Origin: Tetrastigma voinierianum
Taxonomy: Eukaryota; Streptophyta; Magnoliopsida; Vitales; Vitaceae
Direction: 5' to 3'
Length of the DNA stretch: 64,000 bases
NCBI GenBank assembly: GCA_016808115.1
Contig: JAEQBH010000033.1
Location: 310,001-374,000, forward strand
The position numbers were made by a program, and so were the translations under genes. Under the pieces are notes generated by a model. The model was not told the origin of the DNA. It saw nothing but the letters and a program-made list of their open reading frames with translations, and did no database searches. This document shows, in pieces, positions 36,601 through 47,344 of the stretch (positions are counted from its first letter, which is position 1; every line of letters starts with the position of its first letter).

Positions 36601-37030
36601 TCATCATGACCCTAACCATAAAAAATTCCATACAATGGTAGCCCTAGTACAAAAACAATAAAAAATGGGTGAGGGGGAAAGGCAGATACCTGACTTAAGA
36701 TATGGTGCGTAGAGAGTAGAGATTGTTGTATTTGGTTTTGATTGGAGAAAGACAGAAAGATAAAGAATATAGGGAGAGGTAGAGAGAATGATGAGGGAAA
36801 GATAAAGAATAGGAATAATAGTTAGAGAAACATGAGGCAGGGGGGGATATGCCTGAATGGATTCTCGTTGGGAGGGAGAGTGAAACAAGAAACGGCGGCG
36901 GCGGCGGCGAGGGGAATGGACTTATGGACAGGGAGATGGAGATGAAGACGAAGACGAGATCCGAGGATTTCAGAGTTGGTTTGAACTTTGAAGGAAGGAA
37001 GGAAGAAGAGGCCGCCTGCTTCTTTGTATA
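32227..37030. repeat. Segmental tandem duplication, unit A
   Basis: Unit A matches unit B (about 39590-46080) in order across the 3' flank (AAATGTGATTTCTAGAAGAA at about 32258 and 39643), all six coding exons, and intron stretches such as AGTGTTCTCATCATAA. Differences are scattered substitutions and small indels, plus a 2.34-kb LTR insertion in unit B. Boundaries are approximate. Confidence 0.85.
33737..36559 (-). CDS. HAD-superfamily deoxyribonucleotidase-like protein, copy A (C-terminally truncated)
   Basis: Coding exons (minus): 36559-36070, 35881-35784, 35075-35051, 34380-34260, 34176-34042, 33878-33737; all GT-AG and phases agree. A variable N-terminus with an Asn/His-rich tract precedes a HAD motif I, AVDVDEVLGNF, with likely catalytic Asp160 and Asp162. 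Then come EYHVYEFFKIWNCS, FKTGIHPIPGAQQALHKLS, SIVTSRQNAIKDHT, HFGNHFALNG and VLIDDNPRYAIECAEIGMRV, the last matching the acidic motif IV region. The family resembles NT5C-type 5'(3')-deoxyribonucleotidases, though the substrate is unproven. The frame ends at a TAG (33739-33737) right after VIQHP, where copy B continues HPLV. One fewer C in that run explains it; the original stop would be at 33675. About 21 residues are lost. MASLLQQ (36475) is an alternative start. Confidence 0.82.
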
Positions 37031-37160
37031 TTGAATATTGATTGGGTAGCGCCGAATTCCAAGATTTTGGGCATTCCGATCGTCTTTCCTTCCTTCCTTC
37101 CTTCCTTCCTTCTTCCTCCCAAGCTCAACCCCACCTCTCTCTCTCTCTCTCTCTCCTGAC
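36892..37160 (-). promoter_or_regulatory. GA-rich and (GCC)n 5' region of copy A
   Basis: Upstream of copy A on its strand are (GA)n (plus CT run 37134-37154), (AAGG)n (plus CCTT run about 37087-37111) and a GCC triplet run (plus 36893-36912). Such simple repeats are common in plant promoters and leaders. A donor-like CAG|GTATCTG at 36689 hints at a 5'-UTR intron, but the nearest acceptor would make it under 50 bp, so I do not call it. Confidence 0.45.
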
Positions 37161-37249
37161 TCCACACCTCACCCACTGCTCCTACGTCTCTCTCACACAC
37201 TCTTCCGTTTTTCCTCCACCGTCGGATGGACCCCACTCGCTTCCTTCTT

Positions 37250-39300
37250 TTTCTTTTTTTTCACATCCATATTTCCCTTTTATTATATACATATTTATAT
37301 AATTCAAATCTCAATTTTGTTACATCATTGTTATCTTCTTCTTTTTTTTTATTTAAGAATCAAAATATCGAAAAACACGAATATATCAATGATTTTTTAT
37401 GAATATATCAATGAATATTTTAATAAAAATATCGAGAAAAAAGAAAAAAAAAAAAAGAAAATTATATAAAATTTATAAAAATACTTCAAAAAAATTTTTT
37501 AAATGACAAAAATAAGTAAAACACGTATATTAGAGTTATATAATATGACTAAATTAAATTTATAATTAGTTAATATAAATGATGATAAATGATTCATATC
37601 TTAATTAAGGTTATTACAATCAAATGGATTTGGATAATTATTTAATTATTAAATTGAATTTGTTATTATTTTATATTATTGGGATATTATAATATTAAAT
37701 AAAATATTATTTTATTTATTTCCCTTATTATTAAGGATAATACATAAATAATGAAAATTTTTAAAATATTATATATTATAATAGTAAATGAGATATATCA
37801 AATGATATGATAATATCACTAACTATTTAAAAATATTTGAATTTTTTTAACTATATTTATATTTATTTATTAACAAAATTTTTTTTTTTTACTTTAATAC
37901 TTTTTGTTAAAACATGTTTAATCACATTTTAAATAAGAAATAAATTACTTTTATGATTTATACACAATAGTTTATATAAGAGTTAATTTCTAAACTTTAG
38001 TAGTTGTGATGAGAATATTTTTTTATCGAATATTAATTTATATTTAAAAATTTTCTTAATCTCAAATTATTTTTAATTTAAAAATGTTGTAAATTTATTA
38101 ATTTTTAAATTTGTTGAAAATTTGAAATGATTAATATGAAAAAATAAAATGAAGTGATAATGTTAAATTTGTAATGTAAAAACAATTTGAAATGGAAAAT
38201 ATTTAATAAAAATTAAAAAGGGTATTTATAACACTTGCAACATATGTAATAAATTGCTGGTTGCCTTGGTGGAGATGGAATCTTTTCATTTTGCTTTTGG
38301 CCATGGTTCGAAACTTGCTAAACGTAGGTTTGAATTATTTTAATCGATTTTTTGTTGAAATATCTATAAAAACCCGATATTTTGGGAAATTTAACGATAA
38401 ATCTCGAAATTTCTTCTAACTAATATCGACGGCTGATACTGGCGACTCCACCGGAGCAAATGATATTTCTACAAATATCAATCGATATTGTCGACATTTT
38501 TGTCCCTGCATCTATCCACTTATATATTCAATTGTATATAAAGTTTAACATTTTCTAACTATGATATTAGTACTTATATTTATTTTGTATATAAATCTCA
38601 ACCTATTTTTCCTATTGGTGTCACGAGTGATATTAAATTAGTACTTCTAATCTTCAATCGTTTTGCTATTTATCATTTCATTTTATGGACGTGGCCCGTG
38701 GGTTAAAAAAAAGGCATGGCTACAGCTACAACAAAGAAGAGCACTTATTTATGTTTATTGAAAATACGTCATAGAACATTTAGGTGAGATTACCGAACAA
38801 TTAAATGAGATGATTAGAGAAATATTTCTATCTCAATCGTATATGCCCCGAGCTCAAGTTTCAAATAAATAATACAATTACAGATCATGATAAAAGCTTT
38901 ACCACTTTTAGCGATCCCTTCCAATGTTCAGACATTATGGTTTAACCAAATAAAAGAAAGCAAGTGAGTAAAAGTGCTTAGCCTTGCGTCAGCCTTTCTA
39001 TATTAAATTTACTACATTCTAACTAAAGTGTTTAGCTTTCCGTGATTAGCCTTCTTGCTAAAATTCTAAACATTTTGTTAAAGTCTTGGGCCTACTTAAC
39101 CGAAATCAACTCGCCCATCTATTCATGTCTGCGGATGGTCGCGCCCAAAATACGCAAGCCCAATCCAATCAATTGGCTCATTAATCCAACCCAATCCAAG
39201 TTGGGTCACAAGTCTTATTTCTCCGAACCAGACATGACTCGCGCTACTCGCCGGTCAGGTAAGACACCACTCAGACACTAATCTGCTACTCCGCGGTGAC
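37250..39300. other. AT-rich intergenic DNA, no gene recognised
   Basis: Mostly poly(A/T)-rich sequence to about 38220, then a less AT-rich part around 38390-38520 with ACCCGATATTTTGGG and CAATCGATATTGTCGA, which looks like a dispersed repeat but has no detected ends. No supported coding region or RNA gene. Confidence 0.5.
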
Positions 39301-39307
39301 GCCTCTT

Positions 39308-39490
39308 TATTCATCCACTAGAATTAGGGCCATGGACCGACAAACACGACCCGTTACCCGTTACCTGTTACCCGTTGGAGATGCCTTATTCATCCACTAG
39401 AATTGAGGGCAAGGACCGACCAAACACGACCCGGTTGGAGATGCCTTATTCATCCACTAGAATTGGGGGCATCGGTCGAGGTTGGGCGTA
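39308..39490. repeat. Three-copy minisatellite between the duplicated units
   Basis: TATTCATCCACTAGAATT begins at 39308, 39387 and 39447, each followed by related sequence containing GACC and AAACACGACCC. Between the first two copies there is an extra micro-repeat of GTTACCC-like units, giving spacings of 79 and 60 bp. Confidence 0.85.
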
Positions 39491-40418
39491 AACACCTATA
39501 AGCAAGATGCTTTAGTACACACATGCAGCATAATAAGACAGGTGTAATTGTTTGAAAATATAGATAGAGAGAGAGGATCACTTTATATACCACCTGATAA
39601 CGCATGGGAGTGTACAAAATCCGGTGTTAATATAATAACAAAAATGTGATTTCTAGAAGAATCACGTAATTAATCAGAGATTAAATGACAAGACCTAATA
39701 AATATTTTCAACCCTCTCCAAATGACTCCTCACGAGAATCTTGATGTTCTCTGAACTTCCAAGTGATTCATGAATTTGAAAGTTTCTCACAAGCACTGCC
39801 CAACTATCCAACTAAATGGGATTTATACATTTTTTCCCTCATCAAACTTAATGCAAAAAAAAAAAAAAAAACCCTTTGTTGTGCTTATTAACTAACTACA
39901 TAATAATTTCTGGCAGAGATTTCTAGTTAACTCAAAAATTTTAACTTGCAGACCTCAATAAACCTAGCACGAAAAAGCCACACAACATAATAGGAGCTGT
40001 ATGACAAACGGAAATGCTATTTTGCGATACCAAGTAATTATCGAATGAATCATATTTCATCAGTGCATGCATGCATCCCATCTATCAAGGAATCAAGAAA
40101 ATACAAAGTTAGATTCTCTAATAGTAAATGAAGAGAATCTTCTCATTTGAAACCTCAAATGCTTCATCTTTCTTTGACATTGCAAAAAGAAGTATAAACT
40201 GAAGAAACAATACTTTAATTCTGTTTTCCATTTTTTTTTTTTTTTCATAATTCTAACATTCAACCTTCTCAACTGAAACTCTACTTGCCTGGTCTCACCA
40301 AGCAGCTTCACCTGAAGACCATGACATGCACATTTCATCATCCATAATAGGCTGGCTATGCAAAGAATCATTTCAGACGTCTCTCGACATGCCTCATCCT
40401 GTTTACAAGATGGAAAAT

Positions 40419-43400
40419 CTAAGAAACAATCCACGAAAGTAACTGTTGCTCCACTTCTTTCCAGTCGCGAACTGTAGTCACCAGGGGATGTTGAATAACA
40501 GACTCTGTCTTGCACCAAGGGTAGTTGTTCTCATAATCAAAGAGTAGAACCCTCATTCCAATCTCAGCACACTCAATTGCATATCTTGGGTTATCATCTA
40601 TGAGAACCTTTGCTCCCAAGGACCTGCCAGATGTAGTTCATAGGAAAAGGCTCATCAAACAAGTCTTTCGAGACCGTAGCCCGAGAAGTACATGGGTTAG
40701 ACCCCCTTTGGAAAAATGTAGAAATAGGTGCCTGGAATGTTATCCGATAAAAGTGAGTTTGCAAAGTAACGTACCTGCAAATTTCTGACTTTGGCCTAGA
40801 CTCTCCATTTAAAGCAAAATGGTTGCCAAAGTGAACTTCCCAGAAAAGTCCAGGATAGTGTTTCTCAATCCACTTGATTGTGTGGTCTTTAATCACATTT
40901 TGTCGAGACCTATTAAGATCAATAGGTTCCAGTACAATGAGTTGATTAAAGTTCAGATCAAATAATTATATTTCTTGAAGAAACTCAGGTTAGGCATACG
41001 TACGTCACAATTGATAGGTTACAAAATCTTGATAATTTGTGTAGAGCCTGTTGAGCACCTGGGATTGGATGGATCCCCATCTTGAAATATGAGGTCTTGA
41101 AGAACTCATGAACACGGTTATCAGCTGTCAAAATAAGAGGGTTGATGTTTTGAACAAACTTATTGATTGAATTGCAGCATATTCATCGCTAACAAGAATG
41201 TTCCACCATAAGTTCGTACACAAATAAAAATGGAAAACTGTGATACCGAAAGAAGATATTGGCAATAATCAAAGATGCGCTGTAGCCAGTGACTGCTTGG
41301 ATTATGAAACAGGTACATTTCCAGAAGGGAAACAAGGATACTACTGCAGTAACAACTCGGATCATTTTCAAGTTGAGGCTATACCCTACCCATTAGCAAA
41401 TACTCTCCCAAATAGGCACATATGACACTCATTCTATAAAATCAGTGAGAGAAATGCACATATTTAAAGAAAACACAAGATAAGACCAAAAACTTGAATG
41501 TTTGAGAGCTTCCCAAAAGCTATTATTTAACATTTGCCTAGAAGATTCTAGGTTGTTGAGGAACATACCCACAGCACATTTGAGGGATGCATTGATTAGA
41601 CATGAAAGGGACCAGGATAAAATCGAAAATTATGAATTCATGAAGCAAACTTCTAAACTTTTTTGCAATCTAAAGGATTAAATTAAGTAAATAGTTAATT
41701 TAACGATACAAATCATTCATAACACGGAATAAAACTAGTCATACCTTCTTCTCTTGAACAGTTCCATATCTGTAATGAGAATAAATATGCATCAGAAATC
41801 CATGCAGATAGCTATAACTATTTTCCCCAAATAAAAGTATTTTAATAGATGAGAAGGTTATATAAAGGCAACAGCCTGCCCCTATAATTGTGGTTTTAGC
41901 TCATAGCCTATATATTAGGCATGCAAAAGAAGCAATTTGGACATGGCTAGGATATCAAAGGCAAAAGCCTAAGTGCAAAGTGTTCTCATCATAGCAAAAG
42001 CCGAAGTACAGAGTGTTCTCATCATAAACATTTTGTCTTAATATGAAACAACAATTTCAGTTTACTGCTGCAGTTGAATCTACATGCTAAACCTTAGCCT
42101 GACCAGAGTTGCCCGACTTAAGCAATTGGAATAGGCATTATGGATACGACTGAAGTTAAGCTGGCGCCCAGCAATGGCATTGACCAAATAATCTTTCCAT
42201 TATCATTGATATCATGGAATCGTAAATTTTTTAAATAATCTTTCCTAATATCATTGATTTCATGGAAACTGCAAATCTTTTTTGTGGAATTGACAATATG
42301 TGATGCCCCAGATCCCGGGGGTCATTTTTGTACTCTTTTTTTTTTTTTTGAATAGTGTCCATGACGTAGACAGCGGTGTCCATACTTGATGACCTAAACA
42401 ATGCACCATACGCCTGCTTTATTGCGGAGTAGGTCGTGTGCCTGGTGTCTTGTATTTGTCGTGCGTCTTGATCGCACTCTGTGTAGCCTCGCATGGTGCA
42501 CACTAAACAGCTTCTTCTTTGCTTGCGGCGCGCGCTTGATCTTTGACACCGCCCATTTCGCACGGCTGTGCGGCGAGAGCCCGGTCGCGACACCTGGCGG
42601 CCCGACTCTATCGCGGCGAAATTCCTGTCGCGTAAAGCCGATCCCACCATACCACTTTCTGTCGCTGACGCCAACAACCTTGTCGTGACGCGACAACTCC
42701 TCTGTCATTGATAGGGTAAACCACATCGAGACAAACTTCAATCCCCAACCCGAAGCGTCTTCGACACAAAGATCGAGTCCGCGACACGAGATGAGCTATC
42801 TATCCACGACGAGAATTCTCTGCTCGCAATAGAGAACTCGGGAGGTCTATCGCGTGACCTCACACGGCCACGCGCCTTGAGTCCTTTGTCGTCTTGCGCA
42901 AACGCATCGCGCCATGCCCATACGTCGACACCACTCGGGGTCGCGACGCAGAGAGCTGGAAATGGCATTAACCTCCGTTTCTCTCTACGCATTTTTTTCT
43001 TTTGGTTTCAACCGTTCTAAAATCCTATAATAAGCCTTATCCTTTACTAAGGCTCTTAATCTGACAACTTGTCAAAATGTATTATTATACAAAGTTTAAT
43101 TCTGACTCCATGTTTCTTACCTGATGCAAAAATGGGTTTCCACCCAGGAATTTTATGATACAAAAATAAGGCTAATCTAGCCTCTGCTCCTCCTCTAAGG
43201 CCTCGGATGAACCGTGTGACGCTTTCTCCGTTACACGAAATGTTTTCCCACGGCGGGGTGAGCAATGCCCGACCAGTTAAAATTTCCCTACATGAGTTAC
43301 TCCCGCTAAGTGGCTATGCGATAGCAATCTGGCGCATTGATAAATTATGCGTGCTCTACTTTAATGACTATATGCCCCGTCCTATGCCTCGAGTCTTTAC

Positions 43401-43547
43401 TGACTCCTCACACATGCATTTGTCATGTCTGAAAAATTATTTCAAAACAAATATATTTGTTTTATTTGTGGACAACCCTCCGATATAATATAATGGACAT
43501 GCTCCGATATAGTGGACATTCTCCGATATAGACTGTGGGCAACCTTC

Positions 43548-43583
<36 letters not shown>

Positions 43584-45606
43584 GACGTACTCCGATAAAA
43601 AAAAAATTTGTTGGTCAACCCTCTGAAATCATGTCATGCACTCACACCTATTGTCTTATGGTGTTCTAGTGCATCTGAAATGCAATATGTCATTTCATGC
43701 AACTCATGTCAGTATAACACATGCGCATATATTAACATAATTTACACACAATCATATCATGTTATTCATCATTAGCAATAACACACAATCAACCCACATG
43801 GGCCAATAAACAATCCGACAGTCCGTCTTGGAACTCTCCAAACAATCACAGGAACACAGTTCCGGACCACCCTAAGACAATCCATACATCCAAACCAGGC
43901 TGTCCGAAGACAGTCCAGAAATTTCAGCACTCAGTCTCTATCCTTGGGACTGAAATGCTGACCATTTAGGCTCGAACCTCCCGACCATTTATATGGTTCT
44001 TAATAAGGTGTAAGCCAAAGTGAAAACTCTGCCTCTTGGGTTTGTCGAAACTCTCTTAGGTCTCGATGCGGCTACAGCTACGAGGATAAACTTTCCTCTT
44101 GCTCACTTTCATAGTTGCCCAGTCTGATCGTCGGAAAATTTAGAGATAAGTTAGAGCTTCTCTCTCTACAACTCTCTTTCTCTTTTCTTTTCTTTTTTCC
44201 TTCTTCTTTTTATCACTCTGCTGTGGTTTGGTGTTGGGTTAAGTGAGATAATCATATAAAACTTATACATATCTGACCTCTTATTGGCTACTCTTGGATT
44301 ACTTTATCATATCCATCACTTGGATTCTTACCCCGATCATGGGTTGTTTGTCTCCTAAAGATCCCGCGGGTTCTTTGTTTGAGACATCACGCACTTGACA
44401 CGTGGCCTTTATTAGCCGCTCGCCGTGTCTTGCGAGTGTCATATTCTTTCGATACATCGAAAAATGTGAAATTCCGACTATTTGGAATTCTACGAAATTC
44501 GACATGGTAGCTAAATTTCGAGAAACGATTACAACAGTGAAGTCCGTTTCATTATTCAATATATAGAAAAATTCCGGATTTTTGACCGAAATTACAATTT
44601 TACCCTTTTCTCATAAAATTTGGATTTTCCAGGGTCTTACACAATATGCCTATTTACCATTACACAAGCACAATCCTATTTATTATATGCACCACAAATA
44701 AATTACTGTTTCAGTTGCATAAATGGATTCAGGCAACAGGTTCTCTAGACCTACAAAAGACGGGGGTTGAAATGCAATACGCATGTACAGGCCCTTCTAC
44801 AATTTTATAATATGTGAAAACTCCTCACAAAGGCAAACAGATAATACCTTGAAGAATTCGTATACATGGTATTCCGAAACTGAACGATTCAAAGAGTAAC
44901 GATCAGCAATAAATATGTTCAGAGCTGATACAAAGTTGCCAAGAACTACAAAACAACAAAGCGTAACAGAATACATGTAAGAAAACTAGTAAATTTAGAA
45001 TCAGTAGCTAATGGTGATGGAACAAGAAGAAAGCTTTTGGTGACGCACACCATTAAGGAAAAAGCAACATATGAATAAAGGAGATATAGGGAATACAAGC
45101 AGTGTCAATTAGAATATGAGAAGGGAAATACCCTCATCGACGTCAACAGCAACCACAATCTTCTCCGGCAATGGACGGGGTGGGAATGCAAGAAGTTTTC
45201 CATGGTGAGAATCCTTCTGACCAGTTGGAAGTTCAGCATTTGGAAACCCAATTTCAAAATCACGTAGTACCTGCTGCTGTAGGTATGAATGGGCAAATAC
45301 ACCATGCCCATTCCTATCCACCCTCCTTATACCAGAAGCAGAGCAACCTCTCATGCTCAATCCAATCCGCAAACTATTACTGTGACTAGCAACAACGAGA
45401 GTTTGGTTACAAGTATGATTATCATTATTATTATTATCATCAAGGGAGATCTTCCCCATGGGGGGAAGGCGGTCAGCGAAGGCAGTGGTGTGAAGAATTC
45501 CTCGCTGCTGCAGGAAAGAAGCCATGACAACCATGGGGTGGGTGCGTTTACCGAAGAATATTCGAGCAAGAAACAAAAAGCTCACGCTTAGCCATTTTAT
45601 CATCAC
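40419..45606 (-). CDS. HAD-superfamily deoxyribonucleotidase-like protein, copy B (intact)
   Basis: Coding exons (minus): 45606-45132, 44945-44848, 41769-41745, 41124-41004, 40909-40775, 40623-40419. They sum to 1059 nt, a continuous 352-residue frame ending QQLLSWIVS. Exons 2-5 are exactly 98, 25, 121 and 135 nt, the same as in copy A. Motif I (AVDVDEVLG or close) spans the exon 1-2 join; FKMGIHPIPGAQQALHKLS, IKDHTIKWIEKHYPGLF and VLIDDNPRYAIECAEIGMRV follow, so the HAD fold is complete. The predicted role is a phosphatase, possibly nucleotidase-like; substrate and location are unknown. The N-terminal 130 residues are low-complexity (DDNNNNDNH) and could be a poorly conserved targeting region; MASFLQQ (45525) is an alternative start. 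Intron 2 is 3.1 kb because of the LTR insertion. Confidence 0.87.
42301..44643. mobile_element. 2.34-kb solo LTR in intron 2 of copy B
   Basis: The sequence starts TGATGCCCCAGATCCC and ends GGGTCTTACACA. It is flanked by ATATG on both sides (42296-42300 and 44644-44648), within a longer shared CAATATG. Copy A has the uninterrupted site at about 35550. TG...CA ends, a 5-bp duplication and lack of any coding motif make this a solo LTR left by LTR-LTR recombination. Length and the TGATGCCCC start suggest a Ty3/gypsy-type LTR. It is richer in GC than its surroundings, especially 42400-42960. Predicted ORFs inside it have no protein similarity I recognise. Confidence 0.85.
43475..43615. repeat. 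TCCGATATA repeats and (TA)n within the solo LTR
   Basis: The motif CTCCGATATA or TTCCGATATA occurs about five times in 140 bp, mostly with GTGGAC or GGACA between copies, and one copy has expanded into a (TA)n tract (about 43551-43580). Spacing is irregular, so this is a degenerate local repeat. Confidence 0.8.
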
Positions 45607-46080
45607 GATCCATCACAAAAACATCAACAAAACCATCCCAATTTCGAATTCCGCATTCTCATCATGAGCCGAGCCTAACCCTAAAAAAATTCATACAGTG
45701 GCAGCCCCGCCCCGCCTCGCCTCACCTATTACAGCCAACTCATAATATTGTTAGTAGAGGTTGTATTTGGATGAATGTAATTTTGATTTTGATTTTGAAT
45801 CGAGAGAGAGAGAGAGACAGAGACAGAAAGATGAAATAAGGAGACGTCCAGTGATGGGATCGGGGCAGGAATAATAGTTACAGAAACAGGGGCATATATG
45901 CCTGGATGGATTCTGAAATAAGAAGAGGCGGCGACAATGGAGAGTGGGGGATGAAGATGAGATGGGAGTTGGTTTTTTTAAGAGGGGGGAAGAAGCAGGT
46001 TTTGTTAATGCGAATGATATTGGGTTTCCTTCTTCCCCCACCTTCGTCCTTCGTCCTTCGTCCTCACAGTCTGTAGGTTT

Positions 46081-47344
46081 TCCTGGTCTTTATAATAATT
46101 CTATGCTCCCGCGCCCGCGCCATCTTCCATTCCCAATTTCAGACTTCTTCTTCCCTAATTATATGGTCTGTCGGAAACGTCTCCACACCACTTCCATTCC
46201 CAATTTACACACTGCTCCTCTGCGCACGATAATAGCTCCTACCACCACGTTTAAATCACTTTCACAATGTAGCCCCTCTCCTATTTCCACTCTTCTCCAT
46301 AAATAATATTTTTTTTAATGTTAATTTAATAAGTTTTTGAAAAATATGCTTTTTAATGTTAATTTAATAAGTTTTTGGAAAATATGCCCAAATCCTCGCC
46401 AAAATCATAAATTTAAAGTTCAAATCCTTATGAAAATCATAAATTTAAAGTTAAAATCCTAATTAACAACTAGGATTTTAAAAATCACTCTTAGACATTA
46501 TTTTAAAAAAGTATTATAATGTTTGTTTTTTTGGGTACAAAACTCCACTGCTCCCTCTCTCTCATGCTTTTGGGTACAAAAGCATTCTTTCTCTTCCTCG
46601 CATCCACTTTTAGCTTTTAATTTTTTTTTAAAGAAGCTTTTAATTTTTTAATTGTTCTTTTTTCTTTTTTATAAATCAAATATAAGAATGACGACAATAA
46701 TTTTGTTTTTTGTTTTTTTTGTTTTTTGTTTTTTGTTTTTTTTTTTAAAATTAATAACTTTTTAATTCAATATAAATAATTATCTTTCAGTGGGACTGTA
46801 ACCCCTCTCTTTTTATGCCAAGTTATTTTAAGAGATTATTACAATGATTACTTTTAAACCAAACACAAATAATAAAGGAATTAAACGAGCATAAAAAATA
46901 ACCATGTTAAAAAGGAATACTATACTATAATTATGCTAAAAAGTAAAATGATTTTTGAGAAAGGATTCTTGATTCTTGGCTGTTGCAGGGGTTAGCAAGA
47001 AACGGATATGATAACTTCCGTGGAGTAGCGAAAACTTCAAAGAATTACAATGCCCATGCATGATATTGTAGGAGTCTGTCTTAATAAAAGGTGGAAGTAG
47101 TACGTACTAGCTCATTGGTCGACGACTCGATGTCCATGCTATGCATGAGGAATAATAACCAATTGCAGTAGAAGAAGAAGAACGTATTCATATTTGAGAA
47201 TATTTCAAATAAAATCGAGACCACCAATTAATAAAAAAAAATATATGAATCAATAAATAAATAAATAAATAAAACAACTTAATTCAATATATATACAGGG
47301 TGGGTAGATTATTGAAACTGATCATCATCAGCATCAGCATCATA
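46081..47344. other. Intergenic, AT-rich, with local repeats
   Basis: Contains the 5' flank of copy B and the 3' flank of the GH17 gene. A 39-40-bp tandem duplication lies at about 46312-46388 (AATGTTAATTTAATAAGTTT twice), followed by a second small duplication built on AAAATCATAAATTTAAAGTT (46402-46455), and T-rich (T5-8G)n sequence at 46705-46747. No gene seen. Confidence 0.6.

Larger units (their letters stand above)
39590..46080. repeat. Segmental tandem duplication, unit B
   Basis: Second copy of the block described at 32227-37030, in the same orientation. It is longer mainly because of the 2343-bp solo LTR in intron 2 of its gene. Confidence 0.85.

Noticed and set aside
36140..36661. 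Plus-strand 173-residue ORF
   Set aside because: Antisense to exon 1 of HAD-like copy A.
42231..43488. Several ORFs of 70-150 codons in the solo LTR
   Set aside because: No recognisable domains; GC-rich LTR sequence gives chance open frames on both strands.
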